A stretch of 46,676 nucleotides of DNA, from positions 1 to 46,676 of the forward strand of contig NZ_JAGBLU010000118.1 in NCBI RefSeq assembly GCF_017635265.1. The letters are read 5' to 3'. The notes under the pieces are model-generated. The model was not told the origin of the DNA. It did no database searches and was given only the letters and a program-made list of their open reading frames with translations. Each line of letters opens with the position of its first letter. Positions within the stretch are counted from its first letter, which is position 1. The position numbers and the translations under genes are program-made. Below, one piece after another: positions 13,883 to 23,024 of the stretch. The DNA is from Butyrivibrio sp. (GTDB lineage: Bacteria > Bacillota > Clostridia > Lachnospirales > Lachnospiraceae).

Positions 13883-14950
13883 TTACATTTTGTCGTTGTG
13901 ATTTTCTCTTCTTTTTCTTCTGACTCTGTTGATATGCCTCACAAAGTCCCCATTTTCAATAAGTTCAGCCAAAATGTACTGCTCAAGAGCCGGAACTGTA
14001 CAGGAATAAAAACCAATCTTATCCCTAAACTGATCTTCAAGCCTCTCAGGAATTACCATATAGGCCGTTCTCATAAAAGAGCCGATGGTTCTGCTAAAAG
14101 TATTAACATAGATAACTCTTCCACTGTCATCCCGTGAATACAGCGTCTCTTCAGGCTTTCTGCTCTCTGAAAACTCTGATTCAAAATCGTCCTCTATAAT
14201 GATTCCATTCCGCTTCCGGCTCCATTTGATATACTCAGATTTCTTTGCAGCAGAGGCCGTAACTCCTGTTGGAAAGCTTCGATATGGGGTAACATGAAGG
14301 ACTTCTGCGCTGCTTTCCCACAAGGATTCGCTGTTTATTCCATCAGCTACCAGCGGCAGTTTATCGGTAGTTACCCCCTCTGCCTCATAGACATTTAAAA
14401 TTTTGTGATAGGAAGGATCCTCAATAGCAAAAATCTTTTCTCTCCCCAAAGCTCTTACTATAAGGCCATACAAATATTCGGCTCCGGAGCCTATGACAAT
14501 TCTTCTATAATCCGCCTCTATCCCCCTGTTTTTGGCAAGATAATCCGATATGGCCATTCTTAAGTTTTCGCAGCCATAAGCGTCAGGCCTTACCTTGATC
14601 TCTTCCCCGTATTCTGACAACACTCTTCGGGCGGTCCTGGCATATATGTTAAAAGAAATCTCTTCTGCCTTCTCGGCCACTTTAAAACTGCTTACTTTTC
14701 TAATTGGCTGCTCTGACTTATTACCATAAAAATATTCATTTTCCCTATAGCTTACAAAATACCCAGATTTTTCTTTTGAAAAAATATATCCCTCTTCAAG
14801 CAAAAGCTCATAGGCATGCTCAACCGTGATAACGCTTACTCCGTAATTTTCAGCAGTGACACGCTTTGACGGGAGTTTTGTATCATACCCATAAATGCCT
14901 GAAACTATCTTTTTCTTCACGTCCTCATAAATTTCAATATATCTGGTCAT
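13883..14950 (-). CDS. MocR/PdxR-like regulator, short form lacking the PLP lysine
   Basis: This 355-residue protein has a GntR-type winged helix (residues about 1-70: KIVSGIYGYDTKLPSKR; YGVSVITVEHAYELLLEEGYIF) fused to an aminotransferase-fold domain (GSGAEYLYGLIVRAL near 154-168; TPYRSFPTG near 221-229; IIEDDFESEF near 251-260). In the family the PLP-binding motif is T-F-S-K; here residues 285-288 read FSRT, so Arg287 replaces the lysine (codon AGA). The protein also stops about 80-100 residues before the usual C-terminus, right after VRHINRVRRKR. The sequence after the stop is a promoter, not a frameshifted continuation. It diverges from an ECF vitamin-transporter component, which suggests a vitamin B6 sensor. 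PLP could bind non-covalently, or the protein may be degenerate. Confidence 0.8.
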   Translation of the reverse strand: MTRYIEIYEDVKKKIVSGIYGYDTKLPSKRVTAENYGVSVITVEHAYELLLEEGYIFSKEKSGYFVSYRENEYFYGNKSEQPIRKVSSFKVAEKAEEISFNIYARTARRVLSEYGEEIKVRPDAYGCENLRMAISDYLAKNRGIEADYRRIVIGSGAEYLYGLIVRALGREKIFAIEDPSYHKILNVYEAEGVTTDKLPLVADGINSESLWESSAEVLHVTPYRSFPTGVTASAAKKSEYIKWSRKRNGIIIEDDFESEFSESRKPEETLYSRDDSGRVIYVNTFSRTIGSFMRTAYMVIPERLEDQFRDKIGFYSCTVPALEQYILAELIENGDFVRHINRVRRKRRENHNDKM

Positions 14951-15038
14951 ATATTTTTCTCCATTTTTGGTGATTTTAATAGTACCACCTTGATGTTATA
15001 TTACACATTATGAAAAATCAATATGGAGGAGCAATATT

Positions 15039-15659
15039 ATGAATAATCAGGAGAAAAACAAGACTTTAATAAAGCTGACCTATTCAGGCCTCATGGCAGC
15101 TCTTTGCTACGTCGGATACGCCATCTTCCCTGCAATCAACGCTGCCGGAACCAAGATTCATGTAGGAAATGCATTTGTAGTCCTCGGGGCACTTTTACTT
15201 GGTGGCCCTTATGGCGGAATCGCAGGAGCAATAGGCCTTTCACTTGCCGATATCCTTGGAGGGTACGCTCAGTCAGCTCCCAGAACTTTTATCTGCAAGC
15301 TTGTTATCGGACTGATTGCAGGTCTCGTTGCTCATAAAATTGCCAATATTTCACATAATCATCCAAAGGCTTACCTTGTAAAGTGGTCAATTATTTCTGC
15401 CATTGCAGCACTTGGTTTTAACTGCATTTTCGAGCCATCACTTAAATATGTATGGTACACTCTTTTAACTCCCGATGCTGAAAAAGCAGCATCAGCCATC
15501 AAGGCTTTAGTTGCAATAACAACTTATACAACCATCATCAATGCAGTTATCAACTCAGCCATCGCTGTAATTGCCTATCTGGCACTTCGTCCGGCCCTAT
15601 ACAGACTTGGTCTCTTTGGCGAAGTTGATTCAACATCACTTCACGAAAGCAATGCCTGA
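15039..15659 (+). CDS. ECF transporter S component, probably vitamin B6-type
   Basis: This 206-residue integral membrane protein has about six segments, starting LTYSGLMAALCYVGYAIFPA, with the glycine-rich loop LLLGGPYGGIAGAIGLSLADILGG typical of ECF substrate-binding (S) proteins. The S component binds a vitamin and delivers it through a shared EcfAA'T energy module, which is not in this window. The substrate is inferred from the divergent MocR/PdxR-like gene: pyridoxine-type S proteins (PdxU/PdxU2) are known to pair with such regulators. A perfect GGAGGAG lies before the ATG. The 88-base shared intergenic region should hold both promoters and the regulator site. Confidence 0.8.
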   Translation: MNNQEKNKTLIKLTYSGLMAALCYVGYAIFPAINAAGTKIHVGNAFVVLGALLLGGPYGGIAGAIGLSLADILGGYAQSAPRTFICKLVIGLIAGLVAHKIANISHNHPKAYLVKWSIISAIAALGFNCIFEPSLKYVWYTLLTPDAEKAASAIKALVAITTYTTIINAVINSAIAVIAYLALRPALYRLGLFGEVDSTSLHESNA

Positions 15660-15742
15660 AAATGATATGACAGAGTAGATCTTTGCTTGCGAATACCCGC
15701 CTCGGACGCGGTTTCATTTATGCAACACTTCCTGTCATTGTT

Positions 15743-15777
15743 AAAGGCTCAGGGTGTCACTCCCCTGAGCCTTTTCA
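15743..15777 (+). terminator. Terminator downstream of the ECF S-component gene
   Basis: AAAGGCTCAGGG pairs with CCCTGAGCCTTT, loop 8 bases, followed by TTCATTTT. Confidence 0.75.
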
Positions 15778-15779
15778 TT

Positions 15780-16847
15780 TTATTCGGCTTTCTCAGCCTC
15801 ATTTTTCTTTTCTGCATTTTCTGCCTCATCAGGCGCTTCTACTCTTTCAACCTTATCACTGAGGTCTTCAAGAATAATCTTCATCATATCTTCACTTGAC
15901 GGATTCTCAAGATCCGCAACTCTTCTGGCCTGATTAGTTATTATCTCTTCAAAGAGGTTTCTTACTTCTCTGGCATTTGCAAAATTATCAATATTTTCAA
16001 TCTTTTTAGCAGTAATAAGCGCCCTTATCTGATGCTTTGCGTCCTCTTCCACAGTATAATCATATTTATCACAATTCATGTAGAATATTTTTTCAAGCTC
16101 ATCGATATTATAATCAGGGAACTCAATATACTTGTTGAATCTGGACTTTAGTCCCGGATTGCTATCGATGAATTTCTTCATTGGCCCCGTGTATCCGGCC
16201 ACAATAACCACGAAGTCATCTCTGTTATCTTCCATTGCCTTAAGGATCGTATCTATAGCTTCCTGACCAAAGGCATCATCTTTCTGCGCAAGGGCATAGG
16301 CTTCATCAATAAAAAGAACTCCTCCCATAGCTTTTTTTATCTGCTCCTGAGTCTTAATCGCAGTCTGCCCCACATACCCTGCAACGAGTCCTGATCTGTC
16401 AACCTCGACGAGCTGTCCCTTTGAAAGAACACCGATCTGCTTGTATATCCTGGCAATAATTCTTGCTACAGTTGTTTTTCCTGTCCCGGGATTGCCTGTA
16501 AAAACAAGATGAAGAGAAACCGGTACGGATTTAAGCCCCTGTTCCTTTCTGGCCTTTTGAACCTTAACGAAAGAAGTCAGTTCTTTCACATCATCCTTTA
16601 TTGTATCAAGGCCGATAAGCTTGTCTAAATCCTCCATTGGATCTGTTTCCGGTTCAGGCTCTTTTACTTCTTCTGTTTTCTCAACTGCAGGACCTGACTT
16701 CACAAGCGCTTTTGCCTCATCAATGGCATCTCTTGCCTGTTTTACAGCATCTGCTTCGCTCTTAGCCTCAGGCTTTTTTACATCAGTAGTTTTAGGAATA
16801 CTTGTAAAAAAGTCATTATACATACTCCCTAATAAATCTCTATCCAT
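15780..16847 (-). CDS. CbbX/SpoVK-like AAA+ ATPase
   Basis: This 355-residue protein has an acidic, Lys/Glu/Ala-rich N-terminal region (1-70), then an AAA+ module beginning LDKLIGLDTIKDDVKEL. Walker A is GNPGTGKTT at 118-126, Walker B is GVLFIDEAY near 175-183, and a sensor/arginine-finger segment NPGLKSRFNKYIEF is near 225-238. The C-terminus (last 25 residues) is again charged. The closest families are SpoVK and the Rubisco activase CbbX, which remodel proteins through a central pore; the partner here is unknown. GGGG precedes the ATG at 16847. Neighbours give no functional clue. Confidence 0.85.
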   Translation of the reverse strand: MDRDLLGSMYNDFFTSIPKTTDVKKPEAKSEADAVKQARDAIDEAKALVKSGPAVEKTEEVKEPEPETDPMEDLDKLIGLDTIKDDVKELTSFVKVQKARKEQGLKSVPVSLHLVFTGNPGTGKTTVARIIARIYKQIGVLSKGQLVEVDRSGLVAGYVGQTAIKTQEQIKKAMGGVLFIDEAYALAQKDDAFGQEAIDTILKAMEDNRDDFVVIVAGYTGPMKKFIDSNPGLKSRFNKYIEFPDYNIDELEKIFYMNCDKYDYTVEEDAKHQIRALITAKKIENIDNFANAREVRNLFEEIITNQARRVADLENPSSEDMMKIILEDLSDKVERVEAPDEAENAEKKNEAEKAE

Positions 16848-16872
16848 TATTTTTCCCCTAACACGTTTTTTA

Positions 16873-16907
16873 CAAAAAGAAAAGCGGCAAACCATATGGT
16901 CTGCCGC
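16873..16907 (-). terminator. Terminator of the DUF5722 gene
   Basis: On the minus strand a GCGGCA...TGCCGC hairpin with an ATATG centre is followed by TTTTCTTTTT. It lies 14 bases beyond the DUF5722 stop codon. Confidence 0.8.
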
Positions 16908-16920
16908 CCAAAATCTGCTA

Positions 16921-18573
16921 TTAATCGTTTAAGAACCATCCGCCTCTTGTGAGGAATGTTCTATTGGTTACAAGTGCATCAACGTCCTGTCCAATAATCT
17001 GAGAAGCCTGTGCCTTGTAAGTAGCAGCCTGCGCAGTACCTAAATTCTTATAGAAATCATAAGACATTTTCTTGCTTCCATCAAGGTTTTTAAGTCCCTG
17101 TGCAATATGGCTTTCCATCTCATGAGCATCATCTGTCTCTCTAAAGAGGATAAAGCTTGAGATATAAGGATTGTTCTCAGCCATTGTATAAGCGTATGTA
17201 ATTGAAGCTGCCTGAGCATCCTCTCCAAAGCTTGATGTAAATCCAATCTCTGAGAGAGAAATATTACGCACGTTCCCACTTGGTGCAAGGAATGATGCCT
17301 GACACATGTAATCTGTAAGTATGTAAATGTTCTCCATTGTGATATAAGGTGTTGAAAGAGAATTACTTACATACTGTGACTGCTGTTTCCATGCATATGG
17401 ATCAAAAAGCGGTGCATTGTAAGGATGAACCGAAAGTGACCAGTCAATGTTACCTTCACGATTTATGTAATAGTTAAATCTGTCCAGATACTCTTTTGAC
17501 AGAAAGCATCCCGGATTGGATTTTCTGCACCATTCCTGGTCAAAAGAAGTATACACTCTGGCATTGGCATTGACAGCCTTAATCTCGTTGTAGAAAATAC
17601 GGAATGCCTTAACATACTCGCTGACATTGAGCTCAAGGTTGGTTGAGTTCATGTAATACCATTCAGTTCTGGCATTTACTTCATTACCAATTACCCAGTT
17701 ATCAACAGTTCCGTACGCTCCACCTGAATATCTCTGAGCAAGGAAAGCTGCGATTGCCTTAAGATGCTGTGTTCCGCCGTCTTCCTTGGTATTCATGGCA
17801 TATCCAGGACAAACATGCTCATCCCTTGAAAGCGGATGAATAAGGTCAGCTGCTGCATCTGTTTTGTTGTTAAGGACTGTCATTGTAAGCTGGAAGTTAT
17901 TGATTGAACACCAGCGAACAAATCCGTCATACTGGGCAAGTGCTGTACCGTTAAACTGATAATCAACACCATTGTAGTTAAATGTGACCACATTGGAACC
18001 GTCTCCAGGTCCTACGATATCACCCATGTAAAGGTTATAAACCATCTGTGCGATTCCAAGATCCTTGAAAGTTGCCTCATCTGCACTGTTTGGCAAAATA
18101 CCCTTCATACCGTGGTCATTACGTGCAACTGTCTTTGTAGCAATAGCTTCAGGGTTTGTGATGTAATGTTCATCACTTACCTGAACCATTGAACCACTGC
18201 TCTTTACTGCTACTAAAAACTTTTTACTTAAGTTTGAATCCGCTGTATAGAAGTTAAGAGGGAAAGTAAAAGTAGCATTTCCTGCTCTCTCTGTTGTAGC
18301 TACAACCTTTCCAACCGTTCCATCCTGATAAACTTCGTCAGCATAAAGATAATATTTGCCATCATCAGAAGAAGGCAGCGTACTTGCTGAAACATTAACT
18401 ACTACCTGATCTCCCTGTATTGTGCATGAGCTTATGCTTACAACTCTGCCTGCAGCAATTGCCACAGCTCCTGCATTATCTGTAATATGGCTATAGCTTG
18501 AAACTGCACACATAACTGTAAGTGTCGTCAATGCTGCGCCAATTACCCTCTTGATTAAAGATCCTTTTCTCAC
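16921..18573 (-). CDS. Secreted DUF5722 protein with a clan GH-A-like glycosidase barrel
   Basis: This 550-residue protein has a signal peptide (residues 1 to about 37), a beta-rich domain (about 40-140) and a TIM-barrel domain (about 145-525). Two glutamates sit where GH-A catalytic residues lie: NWVIGNEVN with E298 (Asn-Glu acid/base motif) and LSEIGF with E442 at a strand end (nucleophile). Other barrel-like strands are SLSVHPYN near 379-386 and YTSFDQEW near 341-348. No lipobox or anchor is visible, so it is probably released. The polysaccharide it acts on is unknown. The gene is single, with an AGGAGG ribosome site and a terminator. Confidence 0.75.
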   Translation of the reverse strand: MRKGSLIKRVIGAALTTLTVMCAVSSYSHITDNAGAVAIAAGRVVSISSCTIQGDQVVVNVSASTLPSSDDGKYYLYADEVYQDGTVGKVVATTERAGNATFTFPLNFYTADSNLSKKFLVAVKSSGSMVQVSDEHYITNPEAIATKTVARNDHGMKGILPNSADEATFKDLGIAQMVYNLYMGDIVGPGDGSNVVTFNYNGVDYQFNGTALAQYDGFVRWCSINNFQLTMTVLNNKTDAAADLIHPLSRDEHVCPGYAMNTKEDGGTQHLKAIAAFLAQRYSGGAYGTVDNWVIGNEVNARTEWYYMNSTNLELNVSEYVKAFRIFYNEIKAVNANARVYTSFDQEWCRKSNPGCFLSKEYLDRFNYYINREGNIDWSLSVHPYNAPLFDPYAWKQQSQYVSNSLSTPYITMENIYILTDYMCQASFLAPSGNVRNISLSEIGFTSSFGEDAQAASITYAYTMAENNPYISSFILFRETDDAHEMESHIAQGLKNLDGSKKMSYDFYKNLGTAQAATYKAQASQIIGQDVDALVTNRTFLTRGGWFLND

Positions 18574-18650
18574 AACATTCCTCCTGGTAAAAACGATAAT
18601 TTATAGACCATTAATAATATAATTATTCTCTGTGCTTATGTCAAAAAAAT

Positions 18651-19844
18651 TTACGCTTTAACAATACTTTCTACAAATGCATCGACCTGTGGCTGGTCTG
18701 AAGCATGAAGAGCACTCTTAATGGTCAATATACTTTCAAGTATCGTTACATTTTTAAGAAGTGACAATTTGTCAGTCATAAGTTTTGCTGTCATTGGAGC
18801 CCATGTTCCATTTTGTCCGAGAGCGAATACGCGATTCTGAACTCCCAGTGCAATCATGTCATTTATAAAGGCCTCCATAGGAGGATATATGCCTCCGTTG
18901 TATGTAGGACAGATCAAAACAACTTTTTTGCATCTCCACACTTCTCCTATCAGATAGGAAACATCTGTGCCGGACACATCATATACTTTAACGTTTCCGC
19001 CATTTTCGCGAATTCCTGCTGCAACTGCTTCTGCCGCACTGGCTGTATGTCCGTATAAACTGCCGTAAACTACCAAAGTGTCCTCAGTCTCAGGTGTATA
19101 TGTGCTCCATTTCTGATATTTCTCCATAAGCCATTCTATATTCTTTCTCCAGACAGGTCCATGAAGAGAAAGAATCATCTGAATATCAAGTCCTGCTGCC
19201 TTCTTCAAAGCAGCCTGCACCTGCATTCCGTATTTTCCGACAATGTTTGCGTAATATCTCCTTGAAGAATCAAGAAACTCTTTTTCATAGTCATACTCAT
19301 CTGCAAAAATTCCGCCGTCAAGTGCCCCAAAGGTTCCAAATGCATCGGCCGAGAAAAGAGCTTTTGAAGCATCGTCATAAGCAAGAAGCACTTCAGGCCA
19401 GTGAACCATTGGCGCAGCTACGAAATGGAATGTATGCCTGCCTGTTGAAAGTGTATCTCCCTCTTTTACCTCAAGCTTATTATAATTTGAAGCGCCTTCA
19501 AAAAACTGCTCCATAAATGTAAATGTCTTGGAATTACCTACAACCGTCACATCAGGGAAAAGAGAAACTACCGTATCAATAAGTGAGCAGTGATCCGGCT
19601 CCATGTGAAGTACTACCAGATAATCAAGCTTTTTTCCCTTTAAAACTTCCTTAAGATTCTCGATATACTGATCTGACACAGAAATATCCGCTGTATCAAA
19701 AACCACTGTTTTTTCATCATCTACAAAATAGCTGTTATAAGAAACACCTTCGGGAATCGGGAAAATGTTCTCAAATCTTGAAAGTCTTCTGTCACTTCCC
19801 CCAATCCATACTATGTCTTCTGTTATTTTTTTTATCCCTCTCAC
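18651..19844 (-). CDS. fprA: FprA-type flavodiiron protein
   Basis: This 397-residue cytoplasmic enzyme reduces O2 to water (or NO to N2O), protecting an anaerobe. The N-terminal beta-lactamase-like domain has the diiron ligands HMEPDH, then MVHWPE, SADAFGTFG and LSLHGPVW. The C-terminal flavodoxin domain (from about residue 250) has the FMN loop SLYGHTASAA. There is no rubredoxin extension, so it is the short class A type. The start is the GTG at 19844, since GGAGG lies 8 bases upstream; longer frames would put this ribosome site inside the gene. Confidence 0.92.
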   Translation of the reverse strand: MRGIKKITEDIVWIGGSDRRLSRFENIFPIPEGVSYNSYFVDDEKTVVFDTADISVSDQYIENLKEVLKGKKLDYLVVLHMEPDHCSLIDTVVSLFPDVTVVGNSKTFTFMEQFFEGASNYNKLEVKEGDTLSTGRHTFHFVAAPMVHWPEVLLAYDDASKALFSADAFGTFGALDGGIFADEYDYEKEFLDSSRRYYANIVGKYGMQVQAALKKAAGLDIQMILSLHGPVWRKNIEWLMEKYQKWSTYTPETEDTLVVYGSLYGHTASAAEAVAAGIRENGGNVKVYDVSGTDVSYLIGEVWRCKKVVLICPTYNGGIYPPMEAFINDMIALGVQNRVFALGQNGTWAPMTAKLMTDKLSLLKNVTILESILTIKSALHASDQPQVDAFVESIVKA

Positions 19845-19908
19845 AGTATATCCCTCCATTTTTATGCATATGTCTATTTTCTCATACTTACGCATTAAAA
19901 GATATTTA

Positions 19909-22900
19909 TTATTTCTTAAATTCCAAAATTGTTTTTTCTACCACCTTAATATCTATAGGCTTGGAAACATGCGCATTCATGCCTGCATCAAATGCCTGCT
20001 GAACATCATCTGCATAGGCATTGGCTGTCATGGCTATGATCGGTATCCTCTGCGCCCAATCTGTCGGTATCGCTCTTATGGCTGCTGCTGCCTCATATCC
20101 ATTCATTACAGGCATCTGGATATCCATGAGTATCATATCATAATCGCCTTCCTGTGCTGCTTTAAACATCTCAACTACTTCCTGTCCGTTACAGCCTCTT
20201 GTTACAGTTGCTCCTTCCATGCTCATAAGCTCTGTAAGGATATCCGCATTGATATCGTTGTCTTCTGCTGCCAGGAATTTCATGCCTTCAAGAGGATTCT
20301 TTTCTTCTACAGTATTACCGGAAGATGATCTTGAAGTCATATCTTCAACAATCTGCTTAAGGGATGATATAAATACCGGCTTAGGAATAATATCGTTAGC
20401 TCCCGCCTTTTTAAGCTCATCCTCCACATCCTCGTAGTTGTCAGCCATCACAAGCACAAGACTGTTATTTCTTCTGTCTTTTGATCTCACCATTTTAACA
20501 ACTTCCGAAGCAGACATGGCTTCTATCTCATTATCAATAAGGATCATATCTATGAGCTTTTCAGCACTGTTGCAGTTCTCTATTGCGTGTATAGCCTCAA
20601 ATCCTGTCTTGGATTCTATTACCTCTACCGCATCAACTTCCAAAGCTGACCTTATCTGTTCGTAGCTTTCCAAAGACTCTGATACGAGCATTACGCAGCT
20701 GATTCCGTGTGCCTTCCAGAAGTCCACATCCTTTTCATCAACTGCTTTTAGTCTAAGGTTGACGATAAATGTACTTCCCTTTCCTTCTTCACTTTCAACA
20801 CGGATTGTGCCGCCCATAAGTTCAACAAGGCTCTTGGTAATGGCCATACCAAGTCCTGTTCCCTGAATCCCCTTGGTTGCGCCTTTATCTTCTCGCGTAA
20901 ACGCATCAAAGATTTTATCTTTATATTCAGGCTTCATTCCGATACCATTATCTCTTATGGTAAACCTCACGTTTTGGAAACCTTCGGAAGAAGATGGCGA
21001 CTCGTTGATAAGAAATTCTATCTTTCCGCCTTCCGGTGTGTATTTAATGGCATTTCCGAGAATGTTCATGAGAATTTCGTTTATTCTCTGTTTATCTCCC
21101 ATGAACGTATCGTGTTCCATCTCCTCTATCTTAACTATATACTCCTGATTCTTGGCCTTTGCCTGAAAGCTGATGACAGAATTGATCTCCTCCAAAAGAA
21201 GTCCTATGGCAACTTCCTTAATATCAAGAGTTGTCTTTCCGCTTTCAATCTTACTCATATCCAGAACGTCGTTAAGAAGTGAGAGCAGATTCTGAGATGC
21301 AAGGCTGATCTTATGTGTATATTCTTTTACTTTATCCGGTTCCTCTGAATGCTTGTCAATAAGAAGATTGAAACCTGTAATAGCATTCATAGGTGTTCTG
21401 AAATCGTGGGACATATTTGCCAAAAAGCTTGTCTTTGCTTTATTGGCTGTCTCTGCCGCATTAAGCGCTTCCTGAAGCTGATGATTTCTTCTGATCTCCT
21501 GTGTCCTGTCATACAACGCAATGGCCATTCTCTTGCCGCCATCATCGATTGTACATATCATTGCTCCGCGGTAATACAGATGCTCTCCGGTCTTAACATT
21601 TTCAAGCCTTATCTCATCAATGATAACCGAATCACCACTCTCATTACATTTTTCAATAATATCTTTTAGACGCTCTTCTTCTCCTTCTCTTTGCGCCTTA
21701 GTAATAACTCTTATGTCTTCCTGCAGTTCCTCCATCGGAATTCCCAGAATACCTTCGGCATTGGATGTAAGGAAATTACATGTGAAATCTTCTTCGTTTA
21801 CAACTGCCAGAATATCGTTGTTCTTTTCTACTACGAAATCAAACAGCCATTCCCTATAGTGAATATCACTCTCCTTAACCAAAAGATCTTCCTGATTGCG
21901 GCGATTGATCTCATCCACCATGTATTTAAGCTTAGACGCCATATCCTCCATGGAATCCGCAAGTTCTGCTATTTCATCTCTTCCGTCGTCATGTATGTTA
22001 ATATCAAAGTTTCCGTTTCTTACAAGGCCCGCTGCTTCATTTAGTTTGCTTATACGCTTACTTATTCTGTTTGAAAATGTTGTTGCTATAATAATGGCAA
22101 TAATGAATATTATGTCTGCTATAAGAATAACTGAAATCAACAATGATCTCGCATCTGCAACAATTTCATCTCTGTCAACATAGTAAAACAGTCTCCAGCC
22201 ATTCCCCATTTTACCTGCTGCCATAAGAAAATATTCATTGGTAGTCAAAAACTGTTCCGTATCTTCCTGAAAATAATCGCTAAAGATAGTAGCATTTATT
22301 TCATCATTTAACTTTTCATTTTTTATCTTTTTTTCTGTAATTACTGCACCTGATTCATCACTTATTACGATGCCATTATTCAGGTAGCTTGACTTATTTG
22401 TAATTGAAAAGAAATAATCGTTTTTAACTTTTAATACAACTATTCCGATTACCTGAGAAGACGAACTTACATCAAGCAGCGACTTGATTATATATATTCC
22501 TCCTTCACCATCTGTAACCCACTGAGAGCCGTAATCTTTTTCACATAACCTATACCACTCTTCTATTTTTTCATTGTCTGGTCTGCTTAAGAATTCTCCA
22601 ATATGGTCCGTGTTCAAAAGCTTAGAATAAAAGTTTATGGACTCTATGCTCATATCGCTTCCGATATAGTACCAGATAAGGGGTTCTATATTCTCAGTCA
22701 GTTCTTCTGTTAAAGCAAAAGGATCTTCCTGAACATACTCAAGTTTACTTCTAAAGCTCTCCTCATATGAAAAGAACTTAATAACATCGTTCTCTCTTTT
22801 AGTATTATTTTCAATACCATATGTAATAACATCGGAGCTTCCACGCATCGCTACCTTTGTCTGTTCGATAAGATTATTTTTGGCCAAAAAATATGAATAA

Positions 22901-23001
22901 ATACCCAGTATTGCCACCGGCACCACAATAAGAACCATAAAGGTTATTATCAGTTGTGCTTTGAAGCTATAAAGATTTATCTTTTTCTTTTTTTCGATCA
23001 T
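19909..23001 (-). CDS. Hybrid sensor histidine kinase with two receiver domains
   Basis: This 1030-residue membrane protein has TM1 at about 18-38, an extracellular Cache-like sensor (40-285), TM2 (287-309), HAMP (310-362), a PAS-like domain (380-500), HisKA with H532 in SHDFRTP, then HATPase with NAIKYTPEGG, DNGIGM and GTGLGMAI. The first receiver (about 770-880) begins CVMLVSES, lacking the acidic pair, so it is probably degenerate although an Asp is present in ILIDNE. The second (about 905-1030) is canonical (AAEDND; ILMDIQMP; MTANA; SKPID). The stop-to-start gap from the upstream solute-binding lipoprotein is 23 bases, so that protein probably feeds the sensor. No separate DNA-binding regulator is adjacent. 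Confidence 0.9.
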   Translation of the reverse strand: MIEKKKKINLYSFKAQLIITFMVLIVVPVAILGIYSYFLAKNNLIEQTKVAMRGSSDVITYGIENNTKRENDVIKFFSYEESFRSKLEYVQEDPFALTEELTENIEPLIWYYIGSDMSIESINFYSKLLNTDHIGEFLSRPDNEKIEEWYRLCEKDYGSQWVTDGEGGIYIIKSLLDVSSSSQVIGIVVLKVKNDYFFSITNKSSYLNNGIVISDESGAVITEKKIKNEKLNDEINATIFSDYFQEDTEQFLTTNEYFLMAAGKMGNGWRLFYYVDRDEIVADARSLLISVILIADIIFIIAIIIATTFSNRISKRISKLNEAAGLVRNGNFDINIHDDGRDEIAELADSMEDMASKLKYMVDEINRRNQEDLLVKESDIHYREWLFDFVVEKNNDILAVVNEEDFTCNFLTSNAEGILGIPMEELQEDIRVITKAQREGEEERLKDIIEKCNESGDSVIIDEIRLENVKTGEHLYYRGAMICTIDDGGKRMAIALYDRTQEIRRNHQLQEALNAAETANKAKTSFLANMSHDFRTPMNAITGFNLLIDKHSEEPDKVKEYTHKISLASQNLLSLLNDVLDMSKIESGKTTLDIKEVAIGLLLEEINSVISFQAKAKNQEYIVKIEEMEHDTFMGDKQRINEILMNILGNAIKYTPEGGKIEFLINESPSSSEGFQNVRFTIRDNGIGMKPEYKDKIFDAFTREDKGATKGIQGTGLGMAITKSLVELMGGTIRVESEEGKGSTFIVNLRLKAVDEKDVDFWKAHGISCVMLVSESLESYEQIRSALEVDAVEVIESKTGFEAIHAIENCNSAEKLIDMILIDNEIEAMSASEVVKMVRSKDRRNNSLVLVMADNYEDVEDELKKAGANDIIPKPVFISSLKQIVEDMTSRSSSGNTVEEKNPLEGMKFLAAEDNDINADILTELMSMEGATVTRGCNGQEVVEMFKAAQEGDYDMILMDIQMPVMNGYEAAAAIRAIPTDWAQRIPIIAMTANAYADDVQQAFDAGMNAHVSKPIDIKVVEKTILEFKK

Positions 23002-23024
23002 CTTTTATCCTCAATTAAATGAAT

